A DNA stretch of 64,000 nucleotides from Allomuricauda sp. ARW1Y1. Lineage in GTDB: Bacteria; Bacteroidota; Bacteroidia; Flavobacteriales; Flavobacteriaceae. Both the position numbers and the translations under genes were made by a program. This document shows positions 31,926 through 38,529 of the stretch, piece by piece (the first letter of the stretch is position 1; the number at the start of each line of letters is the position of its first letter). The DNA lies in NCBI RefSeq assembly GCF_013407935.1, contig NZ_JACBZU010000002.1:186001-250000 (forward strand), in the 5' to 3' direction. The notes under the pieces were generated by a model, which saw only the letters and a list, made by a program, of their open reading frames with translations, was not told the DNA's origin and ran no database searches.

Positions 31926-33297
31926 GCTGCTCCACAAAAGCTTCGACACTATCCAACGCAAACGATTTTTGGTCTCCAGTCTTCATATTTTTGACCACAA
32001 ACTTGCCATCGGTCAGTTCTTGATCACCTAAAAGAATGGTATAAGGCACTCCCCTTTTATCCGCATATTTGAATTGCTTTTGCACTTTGGTGTCCGTAGG
32101 GTACAAATCAGCCCGGAGCCCGTGTTTGCGAAGTCCTGATACCAATTTTAGGGCCGCTCTCCCCTCTTTGTCTCCAAAGTTGAGGCAAAGTACGTCCAAT
32201 GATGTATCCAAGCTATTAGGAAACAGGTTCAATTCTTCCAAAACCAGATAAATACGGTCCAATCCGAAGGAAATCCCCACACCGCTCACATATTTCAGTC
32301 CAAAAATACCCGTAAGATCGTCGTAGCGACCACCACCACCAATAGAGCCCATTTGGACACCTTCTGGCGCAGCCACCTCAAAAATGGCCCCGGTATAGTA
32401 GTTGAGTCCGCGGGCAAGGGTCACGTCCAATTGAAGCGTGGCCGATTGCAGACCTAACATATCAACCGTAGCAATGATTTCTTCCAATTCGGAAACCCCC
32501 AACATACCCACTTCGGAGTCAGCTAGAATGGTTTTAAGTTGTTCCAACTGTTCGGAAGCCGTTCCTGTCATCTCAAACAAAGGCTGTGCCTTGGCAATGG
32601 CAGCCTCAGAAATGCCTTTTTCCATCATCTCGGCTTTCACCTTCTCCTCTCCTATCTTGTCCAACTTGTCCAAGGCCACGGTAAAATCGACCAGCAACTG
32701 TTGTGCGCCAATCACCTCAGCGATTCCGGATAGAATTTTACGGTTGTTGATTTTGATGGTTGCTCCTTTCAGCCCCAAATCGGTAAAAACGGCATCATAG
32801 AGCTGCACAAATTCAACTTCCTGCAGCAAGGAATTTGCCCCGACCACATCGGCATCGCATTGGTAAAACTCACGGAAACGCCCTTTTTGGGGACGGTCGG
32901 CACGCCATACCGGCTGAATTTGATACCGTTTGAACGGAAAATCTATTTCGTTTTGGTGCATCACCACGTAGCGGGCAAAAGGCACGGTAAGGTCGTAGCG
33001 TAGGGCTTTTTCGGAAATTTTTGGCGTTAAGGAAGTGGAATCTTTGGAACTGTAGGTCACATCGTCCACCTTGGCGAGAAAATCGCCCGAATTCAGGATT
33101 TTAAAGATCAAGCGGTCGCCTTCGTCCCCATATTTTCCCATAAGCGTCTCCGAATTCTCAAAAGACGGGGTCTCGATGGGTTGAAAACCAAAGGTTTCAA
33201 AATGCTTTTTAATGGTTTGGATGATATAGTTACGCTTGGCCACCTCGGCGGGTGAAAAATCTCGGGTTCCTTTAGGTATGGATGGTTTTTTTGCCAT
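31909..33297 (-). CDS. hisS: Histidyl-tRNA synthetase
   Basis: A 462-residue class II synthetase that charges tRNA-His. Class II motif 1 (KPSIPKGTRDFSPAE then the long helix), motif 2 (FREFYQCDADVVG) and motif 3 (GVGISFGLDRIYLVLEEL) are visible, as are the histidine-specific segments LARGLNYYTGAIFEV and SIGGGGRYDDL and the C-terminal anticodon-binding domain from about residue 365. It overlaps the convergent Nudix gene by 17 bases and has a good promoter at 33317-33350. Confidence 0.97.
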   Translation of the reverse strand: MAKKPSIPKGTRDFSPAEVAKRNYIIQTIKKHFETFGFQPIETPSFENSETLMGKYGDEGDRLIFKILNSGDFLAKVDDVTYSSKDSTSLTPKISEKALRYDLTVPFARYVVMHQNEIDFPFKRYQIQPVWRADRPQKGRFREFYQCDADVVGANSLLQEVEFVQLYDAVFTDLGLKGATIKINNRKILSGIAEVIGAQQLLVDFTVALDKLDKIGEEKVKAEMMEKGISEAAIAKAQPLFEMTGTASEQLEQLKTILADSEVGMLGVSELEEIIATVDMLGLQSATLQLDVTLARGLNYYTGAIFEVAAPEGVQMGSIGGGGRYDDLTGIFGLKYVSGVGISFGLDRIYLVLEELNLFPNSLDTSLDVLCLNFGDKEGRAALKLVSGLRKHGLRADLYPTDTKVQKQFKYADKRGVPYTILLGDQELTDGKFVVKNMKTGDQKSFALDSVEAFVEQLRSEL

Positions 33298-33316
33298 ATG
33301 ATCTTAGATTCTCGTG

Positions 33317-33350
33317 CAAATATACATCAATCCTATGGGTCATCCACCAA
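33317..33350 (-). promoter_or_regulatory. hisS promoter
   Basis: On the gene strand, TTG (33348-33350) and TATATTTG (33317-33324) with a 23-base gap. The -33 end overlaps the degenerate first unit of the CATCCGTCAGATC array, so the divergent genes share this control region. Confidence 0.55.
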
Positions 33351-33416
33351 CCGAAAAACTGCATCCGTCAGATCAAAAGGGGCATCCGTCAGATCAGGGG
33401 GGGCATCCGTCAGATC
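33341..33416 (+). promoter_or_regulatory. Direct-repeat operator, set 1
   Basis: CATCCGTCAGATC occurs at 33362, 33383 and 33404, exactly 21 bases apart, with a decayed fourth unit (CATCCACCAACCG) at 33341 in the same register. The array ends 26 bases before the -7 motif at 33443-33450. Equivalent arrays lie at 34313-34388 and 45778-45832. Confidence 0.8.
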
Positions 33417-33442
33417 GTTAAAAAAAAATACGCCCACCGAAT

Positions 33443-33450
33443 TATGTTTG
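33443..33450 (+). promoter_or_regulatory. Promoter -7 motif of collagen-like gene 1
   Basis: TATGTTTG, a perfect TAnnTTTG, 23 bases before the ATG. The -33 position is an A-run without TTG, which suits activator-dependent initiation by a protein bound to the repeats. Confidence 0.55.
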
Positions 33451-33472
33451 ACAAACTTTTAAATATTAATCT

Positions 33473-34234
33473 ATGAAAAAAATATTATTAGCATTGGGAT
33501 TGTTCATCAATTTGGCGTTGGTTTCCTGTTCAGGTGAAGACGGTGAACAGGGTCTGCAAGGATTACCTGGGGAACAGGGACCACAGGGTGAGCAAGGTGT
33601 TCCTGGAGAACAAGGCCCTCAAGGGGAACAAGGACCACAGGGAGAGCAGGGACCTCAAGGTGAGCAGGGTGTACCTGGAGAATCAGGATCTTCTTCACTA
33701 TTCTATTTTCAAGATTTCGAAGGGCTGAATGATATAGTTCCCTCCGAGTTTGTCCAAAGCGATGCTGACAACTCTGATTGGTTTTTGGGTTCGCGATCAT
33801 TGTATAGCAATGTTGTTGGCACCGATAATCCAAATACTGTGTTCAGAAGCGGAAGCGTAGGAGAAGGTCAATTTAGCGAAGTGTCGATTTCCTTTACCTC
33901 CGAAGGAACCTCACTGATTGAATTTGATGCCCTCGCCTCTTCGGAGAAAGATCACGATTTTTTAAAATGGTCTCTTAATGGTGAGGTATTGGAAGGTATT
34001 TCTGGGGTTATGACAGAGGCGGTAAAAATACGCTTTACCGCTCCTGCCGGTGAAAACACCCTGATTTTTACGTATGATAAAGACAACAACATAACGGCAG
34101 GATTTGATTATGGAATTATTGACAACCTACTTATAACCAATATTGCAAGCGCCGGTAAAATCAATTTGGGTTTGCCCGAGTTGCCCGAGGGTGCTTCTTA
34201 CTATACAAAGAGAGGCAAACGAACCAAGAAGTAG
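33473..34234 (+). CDS. Collagen-like surface lipoprotein, copy 1
   Basis: A 253-residue lipoprotein. The lipobox LALVSC (Cys at residue 19) is followed directly by 17-18 Gly-X-Y triplets, mostly GEQ and GPQ, then a domain of about 150 residues rich in beta strands ([17 protein letters not shown] ... [13 protein letters not shown]) that resembles a sandwich-type binding domain, and a conserved [11 protein letters not shown] tail ending in basic residues. The collagen rod probably trimerises and displays the C-terminal domain. It is nearly duplicated in the next gene, together with its operator, promoter and terminator. Function unknown; adhesion or matrix binding is a guess. Confidence 0.85.
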   Translation: MKKILLALGLFINLALVSCSGEDGEQGLQGLPGEQGPQGEQGVPGEQGPQGEQGPQGEQGPQGEQGVPGESGSSSLFYFQDFEGLNDIVPSEFVQSDADNSDWFLGSRSLYSNVVGTDNPNTVFRSGSVGEGQFSEVSISFTSEGTSLIEFDALASSEKDHDFLKWSLNGEVLEGISGVMTEAVKIRFTAPAGENTLIFTYDKDNNITAGFDYGIIDNLLITNIASAGKINLGLPELPEGASYYTKRGKRTKK

Positions 34235-34259
34235 GAGTCGTCAAATTAGTTTTATTCTT

Positions 34260-34287
34260 AAAAAGAGCCTTAATCGGCTCTTTTTTT
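34260..34287 (+). terminator. Terminator of collagen-like gene 1
   Basis: AAAAGAGCC and GGCTC arms around TTAATC, then a seven-T run. It is the same sequence as the terminator at 35275-35301. Confidence 0.9.
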
Positions 34288-34312
34288 ATTGAAATGCATC
34301 AATCCCATGGGT

Positions 34313-34388
34313 CATCCACCAATCGAAAAATAGCATCCGTCAGATCATAGAGGGCATTCGTCAGATCATAGGGGGCATCCGTCAGATC
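34313..34388 (+). promoter_or_regulatory. Direct-repeat operator, set 2
   Basis: Units at 34334 (CATCCGTCAGATC), 34355 (CATTCGTCAGATC) and 34376 (CATCCGTCAGATC), 21 bases apart, with a decayed unit CATCCACCAATCG at 34313. The array ends 27 bases before the -7 motif at 34416-34423. Confidence 0.8.
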
Positions 34389-34415
34389 GTTCAAAAAATA
34401 TTGAGACCACTGAAG

Positions 34416-34423
34416 TATGTTTG
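34416..34423 (+). promoter_or_regulatory. Promoter -7 motif of collagen-like gene 2
   Basis: TATGTTTG followed by ACAAACTTT, identical in core to the copy-1 promoter. It excludes the in-frame TTG at 34421 as a start, since it overlaps this motif. Confidence 0.55.
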
Positions 34424-34444
34424 ACAAACTTTAAATCTTATCAA

Positions 34445-35251
34445 ATGAAATTAAAAACGATTGTAATGCTCGGCTTGGCCATAAACCTAGCGTTGGTTTC
34501 CTGTTCAGGTGAAGACGGTGAACAGGGTCTGCAAGGATTACCTGGGGAACAAGGACCACAGGGTGAGCAAGGTGTTCCCGGAGAACAAGGCCCTCAAGGG
34601 GAACAGGGACCCCAAGGGGAACAAGGGGAACAAGGACCACAGGGTGAGCAGGGACCTCAAGGGGAACAAGGACCACAGGGAGAGCAGGGACCTCAAGGCG
34701 AACAAGGCCCCATTACAAGTTTCTACTTTACAGATTTTGAAGGGTACGAACTCAGCTTACCATCAGGTTTTGTTCAAAGTGATTCTGACTTTGCAAACTG
34801 GTCTGTTGGTGCTCAATCAATTTATAGTAATGAAACTTTCTATGACAACTATGCTTTGATTAGTGAGAGTATTTCTAATGATGAGTATGCTGAAATATAT
34901 TTTTATTTCACAAGTGAAGCGACCAGTTTGATTGAATTTGATGCCTTGAGTTCTTCGCAAGAAGGTTCAGACTATTTAGGTTGGGGACTCAATGGATATG
35001 ATATACAAGGTATCTCTGGTGTTATGACCGATGCGATCAAAATTCGCTTTACGGCAGCTGCAGGTGATAATGTTCTAATATTTATATACTTTAAAGACGG
35101 GGATGGCTTATCCGATGGATTGGATTTAGGTGTAATTGACAACTTACTTATAACCAATGTTGCCAACGCCGGTAAAATCGATTTGAGTTTGCCTGAATTG
35201 CCCGAAGGTGCTTCCTACTATTCAGAAAGAGGCAGTCGAACCAAGAAGTAG
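34445..35251 (+). CDS. Collagen-like surface lipoprotein, copy 2
   Basis: A 268-residue paralogue of the previous gene. Lipobox LALVSC, then about 23 Gly-X-Y triplets, five or so more than copy 1; the extra units are GEQ/GPQ repeats, as expected from slippage or unequal crossing-over. The C-terminal domain has the same fold-like pattern ([17 protein letters not shown] ... [13 protein letters not shown]) but is more diverged than the flanking regions, so it may recognise a different ligand. The tail [11 protein letters not shown] is conserved. ATG 34445 is chosen; an upstream in-frame TTG falls in the promoter. Confidence 0.85.
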   Translation: MKLKTIVMLGLAINLALVSCSGEDGEQGLQGLPGEQGPQGEQGVPGEQGPQGEQGPQGEQGEQGPQGEQGPQGEQGPQGEQGPQGEQGPITSFYFTDFEGYELSLPSGFVQSDSDFANWSVGAQSIYSNETFYDNYALISESISNDEYAEIYFYFTSEATSLIEFDALSSSQEGSDYLGWGLNGYDIQGISGVMTDAIKIRFTAAAGDNVLIFIYFKDGDGLSDGLDLGVIDNLLITNVANAGKIDLSLPELPEGASYYSERGSRTKK

Positions 35252-35274
35252 TCGTCAAATTAGTTTTTATTCTT

Positions 35275-35301
35275 AAAAAGAGCCTTAATCGGCTCTTTTT
35301 T
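35275..35301 (+). terminator. Terminator of collagen-like gene 2
   Basis: AAAAAGAGCC and GGCTC arms around TTAATC, followed by a T-run; the same as the copy-1 terminator. Confidence 0.9.
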
Positions 35302-35312
35302 ATTGTTTACAA

Positions 35313-35783
35313 CTACTCCATAATCTGCTCAAACCACTGGTACAGCTCCCCTTTGGTGATAACGGCCCCTTGTTTGATAAGTTCAAATTTATCGGCATTC
35401 TTGTCCTCGCCATAGGCCTTGGAAGCAGATAGGTATTCCACAAAATCCGATTGATAGTTCCGTTTGAACCAACCAAAGCCTACTTCGGTCCTTAAATCGA
35501 TTTCAGGATTCAGGATTTTAACGGAAAGTAATTTCATCTCCTTTTCCGTCAAATGAAAGAGGTGCATGTGCCTTTCAGAAATATTTTCCAAGTATTCCAC
35601 CTTGTTCAGTACACCTTCCCAAATCAGATCACTAAACACATCGATTTCCTCCTCGGCCACATCGGGCTTTTCCCTTTTAAGGGTATCCCACTCTTCTGCC
35701 GTAATGGATTGTGTCGCCAAAAAGTTGATGAATTCGGGGTGGAGCTCTTCCAATTGCTCCTTGGTCAATCTTCTGTACTTCAT
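35313..35783 (-). CDS. DUF6495 family protein
   Basis: A 156-residue cytoplasmic protein starting MKYRRLTKEQLEELHPEFINFLA, as in the DUF6495 family of Bacteroidota. Further conserved-looking stretches are SITAEEWDTLKREKPDVAEE, SERHMHLFHLT and EVGFGWFKRNYQSDFVEYLSASKAY. It has no membrane segment and no catalytic motif. ATG 35783 is preferred over the in-frame ATG at 35816, which adds a hydrophobic leader absent from the family. Function unknown. Confidence 0.82.
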   Translation of the reverse strand: MKYRRLTKEQLEELHPEFINFLATQSITAEEWDTLKREKPDVAEEEIDVFSDLIWEGVLNKVEYLENISERHMHLFHLTEKEMKLLSVKILNPEIDLRTEVGFGWFKRNYQSDFVEYLSASKAYGEDKNADKFELIKQGAVITKGELYQWFEQIME

Positions 35784-35954
35784 GCGGCAAAAATATAAAA
35801 GGCTAGGCAGAACCACCCTGTTTTTGCCCCAAGAATACAGTCAAAAAAGCAGTTTGCAAGGGAGTTCTTTAAGTTTACCTTAACCTACGAGGTTTGGCAA
35901 GCCCTTTTAATTATTGTAGTTTCGGAGATTCACATGTAATAAAAAGAAGATAGC

Positions 35955-36419
35955 ATGACATTTTTGAAATCAATGAAAACGTTTGTGGTGGGTGTGGCCG
36001 TTATGGGTGCCACTGCCTTTTCACAAATTACGGCACAAGAACAAGTAGAGGTAAGCGATGCGGAATTGGATAAAATCGCCGCTGCATTCCAAGATATCCA
36101 AAAGGTGAACATGGAGGCCCAACAACAAGTTATGGCAACCGTAAAGGAGAGCGGTTTCGACCCAAATCGCTTCAATGAAATGTACCAAGCCTCAGCTTCC
36201 GCAGAACAAACGGTGGAGGCAAGTGATGAGGAGAAACAACGCTTTGGTGAAGTGATGGGTAAAATTCAGGAAATGCAAACGGGTTTCATGAAACAAATCC
36301 AAGAAATCATCAGCAAGGAAGGTTTAACCATGGAACGCTACGAAAAAATAGCGATGGCGCTACAAACGGATGCCGATCTACAGGGTAGACTACGGGCCGC
36401 TATGGAACAAAAGCCCTAA
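35955..36419 (+). CDS. DUF4168 family exported protein
   Basis: A 154-residue protein with a signal peptide (to about residue 28, ITAQE). The mature part is helical, with two similar units: VSDAELDKIAAAFQDIQKV and the C-terminal LTMERYEKIAMALQTDADL, each followed by residues typical of DUF4168. This matches the family's duplicated layout. It probably resides in the periplasm; function unknown, with some relatives linked to stress. TAGTTTCG near 35917 resembles a -7 box. It ends before a bidirectional terminator. Confidence 0.83.
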   Translation: MTFLKSMKTFVVGVAVMGATAFSQITAQEQVEVSDAELDKIAAAFQDIQKVNMEAQQQVMATVKESGFDPNRFNEMYQASASAEQTVEASDEEKQRFGEVMGKIQEMQTGFMKQIQEIISKEGLTMERYEKIAMALQTDADLQGRLRAAMEQKP

Positions 36420-36441
36420 GATTATTTAATAATAAGAACAT

Positions 36442-36476
36442 AAAAAAAGCCCTTTGAATTCTCAAAGGGCTTTTTT
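36442..36476. terminator. Bidirectional terminator
   Basis: AAAAAAAGCCCTTTGA and TCAAAGGGCTTTTTT pair around ATTC, with A- and T-runs at both ends. It can serve both DUF4168 and the rpsF-rpsR-rplI operon. Confidence 0.92.
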
Positions 36477-36495
36477 GTATATGTTATGGTGTGGA

Positions 36496-36948
36496 TTATT
36501 TAGCTTCCGCAACCACTTCAAAAGGGAATTCTACTACAACTTCCCTGTGCAATCTGATAATGGCCTCGTAAGGACCGGTTCTTTTGATAGCTCCACCTTT
36601 AATGTTGATGAATTTTCTATCAATCTGGTGTCCTTCTTTGTCCAAGGCAGCAGCAAGGTCGATGTTGGTCACCGAACCGAACAATTTATCACCGGCACCT
36701 GCCTTGGCAGTAATACGGATTTCCAATTGTTTCAACGCATCGGCCACTTTTTGGGCCTCGTCAATGACTTTTTTCTCCTTGTGTGCTCTTTGCTTAAGGT
36801 TCTCGGCCAAAACTTTTTTGGCAGACGGAGTGGCCAAATCGGCCAACCCTTGAGGGATTAGGAAGTTTCTGCCGTAACCGTTCTTTACGGTAACGATATC
36901 ATCCTTAAATCCCAAATCCTGTACATCTTCTTTTAGAATAAGTTCCAT
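36496..36948 (-). CDS. rplI: Ribosomal protein L9
   Basis: A 150-residue large-subunit protein with the usual two domains: the N-terminal rRNA-binding domain (MELILKEDVQDLGFKDDIVTVKNGYGRNFLIPQGLA), a long linking helix and a C-terminal domain with KLFGSVTNIDLAAAL. It is the last gene of the rpsF-rpsR-rplI operon. Confidence 0.98.
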   Translation of the reverse strand: MELILKEDVQDLGFKDDIVTVKNGYGRNFLIPQGLADLATPSAKKVLAENLKQRAHKEKKVIDEAQKVADALKQLEIRITAKAGAGDKLFGSVTNIDLAAALDKEGHQIDRKFINIKGGAIKRTGPYEAIIRLHREVVVEFPFEVVAEAK

Positions 36949-36961
36949 TCTCTGGTGTTTT

Positions 36962-37258
36962 TTATTTCAACATATCGCCAACGTACGGCATTAAGGCTAG
37001 GTGACGGGCACGCTTAACGGCCTGTGCCACTTTTCTTTGGTATTTCAAGGAAGTACCTGTAAGTCTTCTAGGAAGTAATTTTCCTTGTTCGTTTACCAAC
37101 TTCATCAAGAAATCCGGATCTTTGTAATCGATATACTTTATACCTGATTTCTTGAACCTACAATACTTCTTCTGCTTGCTGGTCTCAATGTTCAGCGGGG
37201 TCAAATATCTGATTTCCCCGTCTTTTTTCGATTTTGCTTGTTGCTCGATAGATGCCAT
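36962..37258 (-). CDS. rpsR: Ribosomal protein S18
   Basis: A 98-residue small-subunit protein that pairs with S6. The signature [19 protein letters not shown] ... [34 protein letters not shown] is complete. Only one Cys is present in its N-terminal region, so the zinc-binding form is absent. The gene lies 3 bases after rpsF. Confidence 0.98.
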   Translation of the reverse strand: MASIEQQAKSKKDGEIRYLTPLNIETSKQKKYCRFKKSGIKYIDYKDPDFLMKLVNEQGKLLPRRLTGTSLKYQRKVAQAVKRARHLALMPYVGDMLK

Positions 37259-37261
37259 ACC

Positions 37262-37600
37262 CTATGCCTTTGCTTTTAGTTTGTTTCTTCTTTTTTCCGC
37301 CCAAGCAATTGCATGCTTGTCCAATTTAACGGTCAAAAAACGCATGATGCGCTCGTCTCTTCTGAATTCAAGCTCATATGGGCCAATAGCCTCACCTGGA
37401 GCCTGGAATTCGAACAAGTGGTAAAATCCACTTTTCTTGTGCTGAATGGGATAGGCCAACTTTTTAAGTCCCCAATCTTCCTTGGAGACCATTTTGGCAC
37501 CATTCTTAATCAAGAAATCTTCAAATTTCTTGACTGTTTCCTCTATCTGGGTCTCAGACAGAACGGGATTCAAAATGAAAACAGTTTCGTAATGGTTCAT
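37262..37600 (-). CDS. rpsF: Ribosomal protein S6
   Basis: A 112-residue protein of the 30S platform, MNHYETVFILNPVLSETQIEETVKKFEDFL with DWGLKKLAYPIQHKKSGFYHLFEF, all canonical for S6. It is the first gene of the S6-S18-L9 operon and has a well-formed promoter at 37624-37654 with a short leader. I see no separate single-strand-binding protein gene between rpsF and rpsR, unlike proteobacterial or firmicute operons. Confidence 0.98.
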   Translation of the reverse strand: MNHYETVFILNPVLSETQIEETVKKFEDFLIKNGAKMVSKEDWGLKKLAYPIQHKKSGFYHLFEFQAPGEAIGPYELEFRRDERIMRFLTVKLDKHAIAWAEKRRNKLKAKA

Positions 37601-37623
37601 TATAATATATTTTTAAAGGAGCG

Positions 37624-37654
37624 CAAAATTAATAATAATTCCTTCGCCCTGCAA
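37624..37654 (-). promoter_or_regulatory. rpsF-rpsR-rplI promoter
   Basis: On the gene strand, TTG (37652-37654) and TAATTTTG (37624-37631) with a 20-base gap, close to the ideal Bacteroidota promoter. Confidence 0.68.
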
Positions 37655-37836
37655 GAAAAGTAAAAAAACTTCGTTAAAGTAACAGAGTTATCAACAGTGA
37701 AAAACCCAATAAACCTAAATAACACTTATGGCAATTTACACAACAAAATAGACCATGTTTACATCTTTTGTTGCCCGTAAGCGGCTTTTTTATGTAATTT
37801 GCCCATGATTTAAAACCCTACAAATCACCCCATTCT

Positions 37837-38529
37837 ATGAAATTAAAAAGTATAATTGTAGACGATTCCTCGATGCAGCGCATGGCCGTTGCAAAGTTGG
37901 TCAACAATCATCCACACCTCGCCTTGGTTGCTGAGTACAGCAATGCCATTGAAGCCAAAAATGGTCTAAAAAACCACGAAATCGACCTTATCTTTTTAGA
38001 TGTTGAAATGCCCATCATCAGCGGTTTTGACCTTTTGGAGGCCCTAGAGAACCCACCACAGGTCATCCTTATTACCGGAAAACCTGATTATGCCCTAAAG
38101 GCATTTGACTACGATGTAACCGATTACCTTCACAAACCCATCACCCTAGCGCGTTTTGAAGCCTCCGTAAAAAGAGCCGTTACCAAATACGAGCAAATGA
38201 ACCGCGTAGATGAGGACGAAGAGCACATCTTTGTAAAGAGCAACCTTAAAAAGCGTAAGGTTATCCTAAACGACATTAAATGGATAGAGGCTCTGGGAGA
38301 TTACATCAAATTGGTGACCGACGAAGCCAATATCGTAATCCTATCCACCATGAAATCTTTTGAAAAGCAATTGCCTGCCGAAAAATTTCTACGTATCCAT
38401 AAGTCTTATATTGTGAATCTGGAGAAGATTGAAAAATTCAACAGTAAAAATGTTGAAGTAGGGGGCAGACAGATTCCTTTGAGCAGAAACAAAAAAACAG
38501 AACTAGCCGAAGCACTGGCCAATGTATAA
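37837..38529 (+). CDS. LytTR response regulator
   Basis: A 230-residue two-domain regulator. The receiver domain has the phosphoacceptor Asp55 (FLDVEMP), the acidic pocket VDD near residue 9, and the Lys in LHKPIT. The C-terminal LytTR DNA-binding domain (about 125-230) contains IKWIEALGDYIKLVT and FLRIHKSYIVNLEKIEKF. LytTR proteins bind direct repeats about two turns apart. No histidine kinase lies next to it, so its partner is elsewhere. It is a candidate, and only that, for the protein that reads the 21-base repeats in this window. It ends exactly one base before the stop of the convergent priA. Confidence 0.94.
   Translation: MKLKSIIVDDSSMQRMAVAKLVNNHPHLALVAEYSNAIEAKNGLKNHEIDLIFLDVEMPIISGFDLLEALENPPQVILITGKPDYALKAFDYDVTDYLHKPITLARFEASVKRAVTKYEQMNRVDEDEEHIFVKSNLKKRKVILNDIKWIEALGDYIKLVTDEANIVILSTMKSFEKQLPAEKFLRIHKSYIVNLEKIEKFNSKNVEVGGRQIPLSRNKKTELAEALANV

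Noticed and set aside
33341..33416. The 21-base repeats as a small CRISPR array
   Set aside because: Repeats of 13 bases with 8-base G/A-rich gaps are far too short, no cas genes lie near, and the arrays sit at promoters.
37688..37696. TTATCAACA, one base away from a DnaA box, upstream of the LytTR gene
   Set aside because: A single imperfect site with no cluster and no origin-like structure; expected by chance.
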